The position numbers and the translations under genes were made by a program. This document shows, piece after piece, positions 11,372 through 24,110 of a DNA stretch of 64,000 bases (position 1 is the stretch's first letter; every line of letters starts with the position of its first letter). The notes beneath the pieces were generated by a model that saw only the letters and a program-made list of their open reading frames with translations, was not told the origin of the DNA and ran no database searches. The DNA is from Sipunculus nudus (lineage: Eukaryota; Annelida; Sipuncula; Golfingiida; Sipunculidae), in contig CM049310.1 in the NCBI GenBank assembly GCA_026874595.1, positions 18,764,058-18,828,057 on the forward strand, read 5' to 3'.

Positions 11372-12280
11372 ATGACCTGAAGAGAATGTCTTGACTTAAG
11401 GCAACAAAACCGTGGGAAACATGGCCTTCTGAGAATTTCAGATAGTTTATCAGATGAGCAGAGAATGTCTGATCTCAAGTCATAGTTTCCACCAGGTGTG
11501 ACCAAACAGAGAATGTAAGATCATTTCATCAGATGATCACAGACTATCACAAGTCAAAAGAAAGAGCAGAGTAGATGGACAGAGAATGTCAGAAATCATA
11601 AATAAAGATTTTAGTAGATAGAAAGAGAATGTCAGAAGTCAAAAGAAAGATTTTAACGGATGGACAGAGAATGTCAGAAGTCAAAAGAAAGATTTTAGTG
11701 GATGAACAGAGAATGTCAGAAGTCAAAAGAAAGATTTGATTAGACAGAGAGAGAATGTCAGAAGTTAAAAGAAAGATATGAGTAGAAGGACAGATAATGT
11801 CAGAAGTCAAAATAAAAATTTGAGTAGATAGAGTATGTAAGAAGTTAAAATAAAGGTTTTAGTGAATGGACAGAGAATGTCAGAAGTTAAAAGAAAGATT
11901 TTAATAGATGGACAGAGAATGTCAAAAGTCAAAAGAAAAATTTTAGTGGATGGTCAGAGAATGTCAGAAGTCAAAAGAAAGATTTAAATAGACAGAGAGA
12001 GAATGTAAGAAGTCAAAAGACAGATATGAGTAGATAGAGCATATCAGAAGTAAAAAGAAAGATTTTAGTAGATGGAAAGAGAACGTCAGAAACCAAAAGA
12101 AAGATCTGTGTAGGACAGAGAATGTCAGAAGCAAAAAGAAAGGTTCTACTGGACGGACATAGAATGTCAGAAGTCGAAAGAAAGATTTGATTAGACAGAG
12201 AACATCAGAAGTTAAAAGAAAGAAGTTAAAAGAAAGATATGAATAGACAGGAAATGTCAGATGAAAAAAAACAAGAATGT
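11372..12280. repeat. Minisatellite, 42 bp unit
   Basis: Unit of the form cagagaatgtcagaagtcaa followed by aagaaagattttagtggatg. Successive agagaatgtc starts at 11581, 11624, 11666 and 11708 give a 42-43 bp period; about 16 regular units run to 12275, and earlier degenerate units are visible at 11381, 11460 and 11508. Because 42 is a multiple of three, one minus-strand frame stays open and reads as a repeated LLTSDIL-type peptide. That is a by-product of the repeat, not evidence for a gene. Confidence 0.9.
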
Positions 12281-12514
12281 TCATAAATATAAAAAAAAAA
12301 ATGGAAAGAGATTTTTTAAAATAGACAAAGTGTGAGAAGTTATGCTAAATTGAAAAATGCCAGAGGTTACCATTAAATTTTAATGAAACAGGTTAAGTTT
12401 TCACCTGTATCTGTTCATTTGTTTTTCATTTAACAGATTTACTAGAAGTGAAAAATCTAAAATGATAAACTTTGTGCAGGGGTTTCACACAGGCCAGGGA
12501 TGACCCCTTAAATT
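12281..12514. other. Spacer between two minisatellites
   Basis: About 230 bp of AT-rich DNA with an A-run near 12290; nothing recognised. Confidence 0.6.
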
Positions 12515-13462
12515 TGGTATGGATCAAGCCAGGTAAAAAATTGGTGCAGATCAAGGCAGGTAAAAATTTGGTACAGATCAAGGCGGGAAAAAATTTGGTA
12601 TGGATCAGGCAAGGTAAAAAATTGATATGGATCAAGCCAAGTAAAAATTTGGTATGGATCAAGCCAGGTAACAATTTGGTATGGATCAAGTAAGGTAAAC
12701 ACCTAGTATGGAACAAGCCAGATAACAATTTAGCATGGATCAGATTAGGTAAAATTTGGTATGGATTAAGCCAGATAAAGATTTTTAATGGATCAGACCA
12801 GGTAAAAATTTGGTATGGATCAAGCCAGGTAAAAAATTGATATGGATCAAGCCAAGTTAAAATTTGGTATGGATCAAGCCAGGTAACTATTTGGAATGGA
12901 TCAAAACAGATATAAATTTCTTATGGATCAAGCCAGGTGAAAATCTGGTAAAGATCAAGGCAGGTAAACATTTGGTAAACATTTGATCAAGCCGGGTAAA
13001 AACCTAGTATGGAACAAGCCAGGTAAAAATTTGGCATGGATCAAGCAAGGTAAAAACCTAGTATGGAACAAGCCAGATAAATGTTTGGTTTGGATCAAGC
13101 CATTTAAAAATATGGTATGAACCAAAACAGATATAAATTTAGTATTGATCAAGCCAGGTAAAAATTCAGTATTGATCAAGCCAGGTAAAAATTTAGTATT
13201 GATCAAGCCAGATAAAAATGTAGTATTGATCAAGCCATGCAAAAATTTGGTATGGATCAAACCATGTAAAAATTTGGTATGGATCAAGCAAGGTTACAAT
13301 TTAGTATGGATCAAACCATGTAAAAATCTAGTTTGGAACAAGCCAGATAAAAATTTTTTATGGATCAAGCCAGGTAAAAATTTGGTATGGATCAAGCCAG
13401 ATAAAACTGAAGTATTGATCAAGCCTAGTAAAAATTTGGCATGGATCAAGCCAGGTAAACAG
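12515..13462. repeat. Minisatellite, 27 bp unit, about 35 copies
   Basis: Unit atggatcaagccaggtaaaa followed by atttggt. Units vary by point changes (aacaagcc, gcaagg, ttgatc) and there are few indels, so one + strand frame reads a nine-residue repeat WIKPGKNLV almost without stops, and minus-strand frames are also open as HTKFLPGLI-type repeats. Openness in several frames at once marks this as repeat sequence rather than a gene. It lies only 230 bp from the 42 bp array but shares no unit with it. Confidence 0.92.
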
Positions 13463-13759
13463 GTGATCCAGTTGGGATGTTTTTCCTGGGAGAAGGTATG
13501 TTATCTTATAGTTACCTTTCTATTCATATAATTTTAGCAAAGACACTTTTGACTTAAGGAATGTATAATTAACAAAGAAAATGGATTGTTTGTATTATCA
13601 ACATACCAAGTATGTGTTAACAACTTTGACATCAATGAAATACAAAATGAGTACATGTCTACAGTGGCAAATGTCTACAGTGGCAAATGAGTATTAAATT
13701 GAAGATAAACCAGAAGCAAAATCTTGTGCTGGAGAAGGAAGGAACACCACTGAGAAAAC
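13463..13759. other. Non-coding, one short duplication
   Basis: Only a 17 bp direct duplication (tgtctacagtggcaaa) near 13655-13688 stands out. Confidence 0.6.
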
Positions 13760-14520
13760 TAGGGGTCAGGCAAGTTAAGCAAGTTCAATTTGAACTTTCC
13801 TTGTGTGTTTGGATGAAATAGCTCTGTGGATGGGTCCCAGACAGGCATTCAGGTTTGTTTACAGCAGACGCGCGTGTTACAAGCTCCAGTGAGTTAAGTT
13901 GTACATGTGTGATAATAGGCTTCCTTACTTGAAAGCCCTGCCAAGTCAGCTGATGAGGCCACACAGGGGCTTTCTCTCATCACATACCTACAACTCAACA
14001 GGCTGGAAATTTCAATAAGGACACCATGCCAGTGTCCCCAAAATAAGATTGTGAACTAGGCAGTGCAAACTCTGCAACAAAGTGTTCATATCCTGTGACA
14101 GGGAATTACCACAAGTAACTATCATCTAATTAGTACAAGTCTTCCTTACTGACTTGGTTGTTGCTGCCATGCCTTGTCTGCTAAAGAAGAAAATCTTTCA
14201 GTCACCATGACTACATCCGTATCAACGAGCCATAAGCCCAATCAGATTACTGTTGTAATTAACTGATAGGAATCGAGAATCCAGCAGAAGAACCGAACTC
14301 TGCACGGAGCCTGATTAACACATATTGCACAGTGTGTCCCACCAACATTTTTACACAGTTACAAATACTGGAATCATCAGCTTAGACAGAACTCTGAAAC
14401 CCCTGGGTCTACTCTCCACTCATGCCTCACAGCTGGACAAACATGAGCTTCTAGTGATTCTCTCCATGTCCCTGCTAATCTCCAAAGCAAGTGTAGAAGA
14501 GTCACAAACAAAGGGAAAGT
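13760..14520. promoter_or_regulatory. Non-repetitive, GC-richer island (candidate enhancer/CNE 1)
   Basis: This stretch is visibly less AT-rich than its flanks, has no tandem units, and reads through no convincing ORF. It contains homeodomain-type cores (tctaattagta near 14130, gtaattaactgat near 14255), a forkhead-type gtttgtttaca near 13853 and a CpG cluster gacgcgcgtg near 13868. Regulatory function is inference from composition and motif content only. Confidence 0.35.
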
Positions 14521-17500
14521 AGATTCTTCTGAACAGAGCTTAGAAATTCATCTCTAACAGCAAAAGCAAGAATATTTACTGCTTAAGGCTGCTGAGGATT
14601 TGTTAATATTGATTCAATATAGATGAAGGCTGAATAAAGACGTCAAAGGATCATCCACAAAAATCAGAGGTTTATCAAAGGAATAATTTGACCATGATAT
14701 AACATCTAGACAGATTCCATAAAGCATAACACAAACTAAAATTATCTAATCCCTCAGTGATGTTTAAGTAATCTGCTACTCAGCAGAGGTACAAGATTTT
14801 GTTCAATAATTTATACTACTAGTATATACCAGCATGTAAGTGTACATCATAATTTACTGATTAATTAAAGAGATCTTTTTCTTTTATAAAATTACAAATT
14901 TTTTAGGCAACAGTCTAAATACTGATTCATATTTGTTCACCTCTTAGGAAAAAATGCCACAAATAAAATGGACATGTAACTTCATGCACTGCTGTGTTGG
15001 CAGTTTTAATTTTGATTAAGCTTATTGATAACAAAACTCTATCCCACACCATTTTTTCTCCACCTTTGATCCATCAGTCCATTAAAATCCACTTACATCA
15101 GCTCCACTCGGCCACAAACACAACACATGGCAATTGCCATAGAAGCTGGTATGCATGACTATGTGCAGACCTTGAATTACATATCTTCAAAGCAGATAAA
15201 ATGTTACATGTTAAAATTTACTTCTTTAATCTCATCTTTAAAAGGGTATCATTAAAATAAAAATGACAGATCAGAAAGAGTTCTGCTTTTTATTTTTTCT
15301 CACTATGTTTCTTAATTTTTTAAATAACTTTTGCCCCTAAGTAATTAACACATTAAATTAACTCATTAAATTATAAATACACATGTTTATGGCATACATA
15401 AATAAACCTTTCAAAATATTAATTTCATCACATTTAATATTTATATACACAAACTAGTTCCTTTGACAGAAATGCTCATATGTCTAAACCACTTATCCTG
15501 TTATATTATATAATAGACATCTTACATATTATGTGCTCTTTAAATACATCTTTATTACACATTACTCATTTATCAGCAAATCACAAAATATCCCAGTTAT
15601 TAACATATAACTCACTGTTTAAATCACTATTCCACTTTCTCTTTATACATCTTACAGTCATCAATTCATATCTATACCTCAACTAATCCTAACATATTTT
15701 AACTTCTCCTTGCACATACTCAAACAAGGTTCCTTTTCAGCTAATCACTGTTAACATTTTATAATTTCTCTTACTTGGTGTCCCTCAGGAAATTCATATG
15801 TATTTCTAAACTTTTGTTATTCAATATCTTTCATATTAACTTTCAAAATTTTTATCCATTATAAGTTTGGTAGATATTTATCGCTGCAATGGAGGCTTTA
15901 TGTTCTCAGCAATACCTCTGTTTCTTTGTGTGTTCGTCTGTTTGCACTTAACTGATATTAAAAATTATATTCTCTTCTTAGAACCATTGTAAATCATATT
16001 CTCTGCTGAAAACTACATGTTCAACAAAAGATGACATTACTGGATTAAGGACAGAGGACACAGAAAACAGTTTTCTACAGATTAGTAAAGTACCGACAAC
16101 AAACAAGTTAGAATTATACAGTAGATCCTATTCTGTATGACAGACCATACTTTAAATGTCAATTTTCGTGCATGATAAAAATCACAGCAGACACTTTTTG
16201 TCAATATAGAGAAAGCTGCCTCTTTGCGGCTTCAGAGATGAGGTGAGTCAACAATGACCAGAGACAGCCAATAAATACTGAATGCTTGATCCTTTTGTGC
16301 TAAAATTAAAACGACCACTAGGATGTCAATTTTTACACCACTGCAGTTACTGCATGATCTTATCAAGGTAAAAAATTATAAATTTTATTTTATCAGATTC
16401 ACTCAACTGGATTTGTGTCTGATATTGAGGTTGCTGTGATGAAGGTAGGATTTAGTCAAGGTGGATGTTTTAAAAGGTCAGATATTATAGGCAAAGGAGG
16501 AAAAAAGTTTGGCACCTGACAACAACGGTTGCTTGGTTGGAGAGCATAAATGCCAAAGGCTTTACTATGACAGACTGAGCACTTTAAAGGAGTCCTATTT
16601 TGCCAATGTCTGCACAGTGGTCCCATCTTACATGGACCTTACCCCATTAATGGCAAAGGCTGCTATACTCTTTTATTGCTCTTTGTTAAATGGAAAAAGG
16701 AACTATAATGCCAGGGAGAGCTAGATATATCAAGGTCAAACATTTGCCACTTAGTGTATTTACTGAGATAACTTAAGGGACACATATATACATCAGTGAA
16801 TTTTTAATGAAGACTGAAAAATTCTTTGATGCCATGGCTTTGTTTTTCTTCAAAAGACAAAATGCCATAGTTTTGGTATATATTTTTCTCATCAGAACCA
16901 ATTCTACAATAATGTGGAAAAAATATGGTAAAGAATGAAGCCATATTTCACTCTTTTTATAATGATGCCATCACATTTACAGGCAAGGGTGTACCATGAC
17001 CCAGCTGTGTTTAGATTCTGGTAATCTTTCTAGCAACATTGTTTTGAGAATATTTGACCAATTCACAGGGGCTAGCTTATCTGGGAAGTGGTGGAGTTTA
17101 AACACCCTTTTGTTGAAGAAAGAACCAGTACCTTTAAAAAAAGGCAACATTTTTGGATTTTAGGTGTAGTGCAATGTCCTGTGGCCCAATAAAATACATG
17201 AAGATTGATATTTACATGAAGATTTATCTGAATATCAATGTCAGTTGCGATGCTTAGATGGTTAACATTCATGGCAGGTTTCTGAAAATCCATGCAATTC
17301 CTGGAAATTAAGATGGAAACTTGATCTGATTCTTGATCTATAACTAAAGAATTCACCATAGCTTATCACATTTATATGTAATAATATTGTGGTAATTTTA
17401 CAATTATGTTTTAATAGAACTGTAGAGACTTAAACAAATATTATAAATTGTAAATTATTACCAAAAGTGCAAAAATGTGTAAATACAATAAATATAACGA

Positions 17501-18602
17501 AACAAGTGTGACAAGTTTTTGTGATTTTAATTTTCTTCAGGAAGCTGACCTAGAATTACCTTCTTTAAAAAGATAATGATTACGGTGGAGTTCTCTCAGG
17601 AGAGTTAATTTTTCTTAGGAAAAACTTAAAGTCCTTAGCAATGTAAGTCCATATGACATTAGCTGCCATACTGGAACAGAGAGTGATTAAAGTTATCAAA
17701 TATTAATACAGGGCTGTTTGCAGCTTTGTATATAAAATGACAACTTCAAAACCAATAGCTGGTGCACAGAAAGCCGGCACAGTTCTTTAAATTTGGGCAA
17801 AATATGACCCAGGCTAATGCCAAAATTTATCATGCTCTTCTGGTAGAAGAGACAACAACAACTGAAAGTGGAAATATTTTGCCATTATTTTTTTTTGTAA
17901 TCCTGCCAACATTCGAAATAACCAAGATAAAAATAATGTAAATTTAATGCATTTCTTTTAGTGACACATATCACCCATCAGTCATAAAATCAACTTATAT
18001 AATCCTGCTAAAACAGACAAATGATACAACATCTGTTAAAAGACTTGATGGAGGTTCAATTGGACTAATGTCTGGACATTTGGTCTAATACCCTTGAATA
18101 AACTTGAATAAAATTGGATTAACAGAGTTTAAGTAAAGTCCTTTAAGTTGTTGGGGTAACAAAGTTTAAGTAAGGTCCTGAAACTTGATAATAAAAAAAA
18201 TACCAGTTTTATGGGAGTAATATAGTAATTTTTAATCAATTAGTCTGGCACCAATGGTTATTTCATGTTTAAACTATACCAGTAGTTGCTCTGAATTTGT
18301 CAAATGGATTTAATTTGTTAAAAATATGATCAATGATCACTTTGACATTTGCTCAATCTACCATTTAATTGTCTAGGTTAAAAGGACTTAAATAATAATA
18401 ATTGTTCACATGTCTTGAGAGGCAATGACTCCTGGCATGTTAATCATGAGAATCAATAAAGTCAATTCAGGAAAGTTTATACAGTAACAGAAATGTATAT
18501 AATTATCATGTCTTTGGAACCTTTACTTGTGTTGCATATGGTTAACTGCAGTCATAATGATCAGAGGACCTCACCTTCAATAAAGGTGAACAATAAACAA
18601 GC
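14521..18602. other. AT-rich non-coding DNA
   Basis: No exon recognised. A fragment near 15890-15960 (ggaggctttatgttctc, then tttctttgtgtgttcgtctg) resembles the opening of the repeat at 6240/21385. A diverged 47 bp direct duplication (gagtttaagtaaagtcct / aagtttaagtaaggtcct) lies near 18126-18180. Confidence 0.5.
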
Positions 18603-18645
18603 TCTTTGAAGAAACAAGGAAAAGCTTAATGTGTTTCTTCAAAGA
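18603..18645. other. Perfect 14 bp inverted repeat
   Basis: tctttgaagaaaca at 18603-18616 pairs exactly with tgtttcttcaaaga at 18632-18645 across a 15 nt loop. It sits at the edge of the island at 18650-18940. Confidence 0.75.
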
Positions 18646-18649
18646 ACAT

Positions 18650-18940
18650 GTTTTATTTGATGACAGGCCTGGGGTCACTTCTAAAGGTATTGATTTATGT
18701 TATAATAGCACCGCCTGATATCAGTCTCCTCAGGATTGGCCCCTTCATCTTTTCTCTGTGGATTTGTCTGGCCTTGAAGCTTTTCATCAGGAGTGGGGTA
18801 GGGTTTGTAGGACAAAACCTATCTGGACAATCTCCTCTCAGACAAATGTCTGAGAAAAAACCTCACCCACATAAGTACCAAGTAGGACAAAAGCCCTGCC
18901 ATTCTCTAGTATCAGTACCTGCAAAAATGAAGGCGAGTAT
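18650..18940. promoter_or_regulatory. GC-richer island (candidate CNE 2)
   Basis: Non-repetitive block with a 9 bp stem (tctcagaca at 18836-18844, tgtctgaga at 18847-18855). A 159-residue open frame crosses it, but it has no recognisable domain and I do not call it a gene. Function unknown. Confidence 0.25.
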
Positions 18941-20279
18941 GTTTTTTAACCATAATCTAGTATCCTGTTTGTGTATTTTTTTGTTTATTTGTGTAATTGT
19001 TGTTTGTTTGCTTGATATGTGCACCAGACATCTTAAAGATATAGTAATGATTTTCATTTTTATTTCTCCAAGAAAGTTTGTAGATACTGATATGAAAATT
19101 TATTTCTGGATTTCTCACAGAGAATAGTGTATCACTACTGCTGACATCTGGTGAGTGAATTTTGTACAATTATGGCAGGCAGATTCTATGAGAAGCAATA
19201 CACAATAGGTCTGTTTAAATTTTGTAACAGTCTTGGGAATTTTTTCAGAACAATTAACGATTATGTTTTGTATTAAAACCTGCATGGATATTTCTCCTCC
19301 ACACACTTTTCTTGGTAAGGTGACATAACTAGGTTTATGTGACACAATTCCACAGTGGTTGAAGATAAAGTTGTCCATCCCAAAAATGTATAATATTGCA
19401 TTGATTCACTCCTGGGTTCTGAGTGCACATTTGTGTTAATGACTTGCCTAGGGCCCCCAAGGAAAATAGCATGATGAGGATTAGAAGCACAGCACCAAAT
19501 CCAATTTGCCAGATTATTCCCCCATCTTCTCTTGTGCCACAAAATAGGCTTCATTCTTGCTGGTTTCTGAACTTTGCCCTGCATTTCTTTCTTAACTTAT
19601 GAGGGGGACAACAAGCAGACCACTTTCCTCTTTGGACCAATCAAACTCCTGACTTTTCTGATATGTATCATTTTCTTCAAATCCAAGACTTTTCCATGTC
19701 TAAAAAACTCATTTTCCATGTCTTGCATGATTTTAAGGATATCTATGAACCCTGTAACAAGGTGGATTTTCCAGATTCACCTCATAAGAGCAGATTTTTA
19801 AAGGACCTGTAAGGTATGTTGATGACAGAAATGTCAGGCCCAAGCCTTAAAACTTGGACATCATGCCCCTGGGCACTTTTGATTTTGATCTTTGTCTTGG
19901 AAAAATAACTCCCTGGACAATAACACTAAAGACAACCTTTCCTTGTTATATAGGAACCAGCTTCCTGTTCAATGCCAAACATTGAAAAAATCTTGAAAAG
20001 CAAATTAAAACAGATGCCCTTATCTTGAATGTAAAGAAATGTTCAAGACGATAATAATCAGAGTGATAATTGTCAAGGTGAAGGAGAGGAAGGCTTGTGG
20101 TCAAGGGGGGGTTATCAAGTCCCCATTAGTTACACTCCAACAAACAGGGAAGAAACAGAAACTTAATGAATCACACGACAAGGCCAGGCATGGTTAATTC
20201 ACATCTTCAGTTTTGCTTATTTAAAGCATTAAATCTGGAAGTAAAAAATAAAACATGACCTATTAGCTTAATATATCAG
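18941..20279. other. Non-coding; possible old DNA-element fragment at 19655-19760
   Basis: The text ccaagacttttccatgtcta, ttttccatgtcttgcatg and gaaccctgtaac near 19680-19760 resembles the ends of hAT-type short elements that repeat the phrase 'ccatgacttttccatg'. I cannot define its borders. Nothing else recognised. Confidence 0.3.
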
Positions 20280-20540
20280 TAAGGAAGTCAGGAACCTCTG
20301 ATTTTAATTTCCTCACAAGCAGCACCCAGGCTGACGAAGTTACTGACAATTACTGATAGAAACTATAAATTGCTTTTAATCAACACCAGGAAAAGCTACC
20401 GTATTGATCCCAGATGAAAGAACAGAAGAGCTCTACCTGCGACACTCCCATCTCGTTAAGTAACCCCATCTGCCTTGCTGGCTCCACAAAATAATGCTCC
20501 CCATTGATACACAGTCATATATGGAGCGCGCTGCAGCTAA
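20280..20540. promoter_or_regulatory. GC-richer island (candidate CNE 3)
   Basis: Unique-looking sequence with CpGs (acctgcgacactcccatctc, atggagcgcgctgcagc) and a gctaataaaat homeodomain-like site near 20535. No ORF with recognisable content. Confidence 0.3.
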
Positions 20541-21384
20541 TAAAATTTTGTCTTAAACAAACCATATTCATTGATTTTAACATGACATCACAGGTCCACT
20601 CTCTTTTATTATATTTTCCAGCATTAATATCTTGCTGTAATCATGTTTTTCTGACAGGTTCTTCTAATGAAACACGATTCTCCATTGCTGTCTTTTTTAC
20701 AAGGCATCAAGGTTTGTAAGACATTGCTGACATTACCTAAAACAACAGCTTCTTTCATATCCTGCTGAGATTTTCTTGTTGTGGTATTTAATTATCAAAA
20801 AAGCCGAGTTTACCAAAGAATAAGGCTCCATCAAATGCTCCCTTGCAAAGCAAAACTACCTCAAGACTCAGCATACTAATATTTATAGAATTACAGTTTA
20901 TAAATTCTATGACCTTTCTATAAAACAGATTTCTGACCTATAACCTTTACAGAGATTATATGTAAGTAAGCTGAGATTAATTGACACCTAGTGAACCACA
21001 GATCATGGCAATTATATAAATAAGCTCAAAACCTTACACACATGTTTTATCATACTAAGTTTTGAGGCAGCAGCAAATAAATTTCAACAAATGGCAAGTT
21101 TTAGCGATAAATTTTACTTTAAATTAAGAAGAGCATGATTTAGTGACTCATTTTCACCTGTATTTACCTGACCTACATATAACTAAAAGGTGACATTCAC
21201 AAACTTACATTATTAGCATATGTAAATATACCAGTAAGTATTTAAATGCTGATAATTTCATGAAGATATCTTCAACAGGTTAATGTATTTTATAAAGTCA
21301 TTTTCAAATGTGTCAAAAAAGCAAAGTGAAGAGTGACTTTCAAGAGCCTAATCTGAATAGTAAAGTGTTCATTATTTTCCTTTG
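20541..21384. other. AT-rich non-coding DNA
   Basis: Nothing recognised. Confidence 0.5.
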
Positions 21385-21540
21385 CTAAGGAGGTTATGTT
21401 TCCAACTATGATTGTTTGTTTGTTTGTTATTTGTTAAAATGTAAGTATGATTACACAAAAAAAACTTTTTGCAGGAGTATGGCATGGGTCAAGGAAGACC
21501 CTGTAAAATTCTAGTCAGGATCCTGATAAAGTTTTCAACA
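21385..21540 (+). repeat. 5' fragment of a widespread interspersed repeat
   Basis: Reads ctaaggaggttatgtttcc, a run of (tgtt) repeats, tgattacacaaaaaaaac, gagtatggcatgggtcaagg. This is the opening of the same general repeat type as 6240-6560, followed by loss of similarity. A 9 bp hairpin (ttaactaag/cttagttaa) lies just after it at 21574-21597. Confidence 0.45.
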
Positions 21541-21599
21541 AAAGGATTATTTTGCACTGGTGGAAATATGCATTTAACTAAGTATGATCTTAGTTAAGT

Positions 21600-23679
21600 T
21601 ATATATGACATCTGTTTATTAATCTGCGCCAGCTTAAGATACAATGAAAAGACTTATTTCAAACAATATACTCTGAGCATGTGAATATTTCCCTATGTAA
21701 GAGTCTGATGTTTTTTCTACCCTACTTCTAGTTGTTTTTACCCTACTATAAATATCATACCACACCACATGTATGGCATCCTGTTCTCATGGGGTTACAG
21801 AATGTTACACAAAAATTAAAATTAAAATTTATGCTACATGAGGAACAACAGCAGGTGTTCGGGTCAATCATCATGCAAGTTTTATTTAACCATCACCTAA
21901 CCTTATAAGAAATTGAAAAAGAAAACTGCAAAGCAACATTTTACAATACTGGAAAAAAACTCCCAAGTGGTATTGATGGCCGCAGGCAGGGAGAGGCATT
22001 AATGATTCAGAGAGTAATTTCCTTGTTGATTATAAAACACAACATGCTCACTCCATGTAAATTGTGAAGGGTTTACAAAGTCACCCATGGACTATTTGAC
22101 TGAGCTGAATTTAAAATAATGGCATATTGAGGGGGCCAAGACAGTTTTAAAAAGGACAAAATATTATGTTTAACCTTCACAAACACACACAGATTCACTG
22201 ATGTGGCTCATGATGAGCTGATGTGGCTTACTTCCTGTTACTGAGCAGCATTTGCAGCTGATCATTCAGGATAAAACACAAAAGCGCCAGATGTAAGATA
22301 TCAGCATAATATGCAGTACGTATCAGAGATTTTGTGTGTATTATGATGGATATGCTGGATATATTATTTTAAAGCATTCCTGGTTAAGCATAATACAAAG
22401 TTTTGGGAAGTACCCTGTATCACCAAAATAATAAGTCATATCAGCCAAAATGGTGAGCAACCACATTTTCAAGTACATACAGAACCATGGCAAATACACA
22501 CACACACACATGGCCATATATCCCCAATTAGTACCAAATATATCCAACAGATGTTAGCACAAGTGGCTGTTCATTCTTATATGTTTCAACAAAGATATAC
22601 CAGGAGAAGAAAAGTCATCTAGCATCTGCTTTTGCCTCCAGCTTAACTTCAAAATTAAACTAGATGTATACAACCATCAACTAGATAATGGGGATCGGCT
22701 ATGAAGTATAAGACCTTGGGAATAAAGTCAAGCTCAAAAATAAGTATCAGATGCCTATCTGTGACCTTGGACTAAAATTGTACCCAAATTGAAGTTTTTA
22801 AAAACCAGCTTTATTGGAGATCTAGCACCATGAAAAAAAAATGGCAAGAGAAAAAAAATGCAATCAATGGTTTTGCATTTGCAGGGACCCAAGTAGGTTT
22901 ATCCACAAAAATTTTACACAATTATGAATACAGAAAGAAATCCATAAGCCTCCCTCTACTATTGGGGAGGCTGAATTAATCATTCTGACTTAGGATCTGC
23001 TTCTCTGCAAATCTAATATTGTGTTTTAACAGAGACACAAGTCGATCAAGTGGACTGCATAATTACATGACCTTTTCTAAATTCTTTGAGATAATGACAC
23101 ATTAATTTAGTTTCAGTAAAACTGATCCAGTTAACAATGCAAAATCAGAATGCTAAGTCCCAGAAGGTTACAAAATGTGCCAGGTTATTAATCGTATGTA
23201 TAGATGGAGGAAGGGCTATCTCTAGAGCTGACCTCATATACAGTCAGCTAAGTTAAAGGACATGTCCTTGAGTGTCCTAGAAAGTTGGCCAAGAAAGTCA
23301 GTAACTAGTAGAGAGGTGGGACCAGTGTCTATCACCTAGACAAACAACCTATTTTATAAAAACAACATACTGTCTCCAGGCTGTAAGAAATGTGACAAGG
23401 AAGGGTTGTGAAAGACAGGTCAGATCAAATGAAAATCAATGTTGTGAGAAAAAACACCATCTACATGACATTTTGAGGAAATGGCAAATTTGGTCTACAG
23501 ATGAGCATTATTTCTTCAACACAAATGCACCTGCTTGCGAGTTTTTTTTTTTTTTTGCTGATCTAGCAATAATAACATATCTTATGAAACTAAACACCAG
23601 CCGTGGGTTCTGTGGCCTGTGTGTTTTTCTTTGTCATTTTTAATAAAGGATTTTCAATCTAGTACATGGGGGACTTGAT
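21600..23679. other. Mostly AT-rich non-coding DNA, small GC-richer patch at 22190-22320
   Basis: The patch holds a short duplication (gatgtggctcatgatgagct / gatgtggctta) and gcagctgatcattcagg. A (CA)n run of about 7 repeats lies near 22496-22509. No exon recognised. Confidence 0.4.
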
Positions 23680-24110
23680 GAACACTGTCTTTGTTTAAAT
23701 TCAGAAATGGGCGGCAGTGTGTTCTTGTCTGCGATGATGGGAGCTGGCTGCAGCATCCCAGCATCTAAGCATCAGTTTCAATTTCTGCTGCTACACTTCA
23801 GACAGGACTGATCCCTGTCTGGAGAACAAAGCACAGACAGAAAGCAGCTTGGAAATACTGGAGAAAACCTACCCATAATCGGCAACTAATGTAACAAATA
23901 CCTGATACAGTGCTGCCACATCTAATGCTGACTGCAGTAGACAGCAGGTTAAAAGACTCACGGCCCCTTTGTCAATCACTGAAGCAACAGTTCCTAGGTG
24001 GCCTGACCTCTTGTTGTTTTTGCGTCTAAGGACTTCACAAAACAGGAACCACACAATCCTCCTCAGTGTGGATGACCACAGTTGTCATAGAAACAATTAA
24101 TTTTGAAACT
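23680..24110. promoter_or_regulatory. GC-richer island with an RFX X-box match (candidate CNE 4)
   Basis: Non-repetitive block. At 24081-24094 it carries GTTGTCATAGAAAC, which fits the RFX X-box consensus (RYYNYY-WW-RRNRAC). ORFs crossing it have no recognisable protein content. Regulatory role is inference. Confidence 0.35.

Noticed and set aside
11589-12284. Minus-strand frames reading a repeated LLTSDIL-type hydrophobic peptide
   Set aside because: By-product of the 42 bp minisatellite; the frame changes wherever a unit is 43 bp or degenerate.
12472-13531. Open frames of 64-128 residues with a nine-residue repeat on both strands
   Set aside because: They are the 27 bp minisatellite read in its open frames. 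Openness on both strands and in several frames is a property of the unit, and no start context, splice signal or non-repeat domain supports a gene.
18648-19127. 159-residue + strand ORF with hydrophobic stretches
   Set aside because: No recognisable domain, mixed island and AT-rich sequence, and competing minus-strand frames of similar length; best explained as chance.
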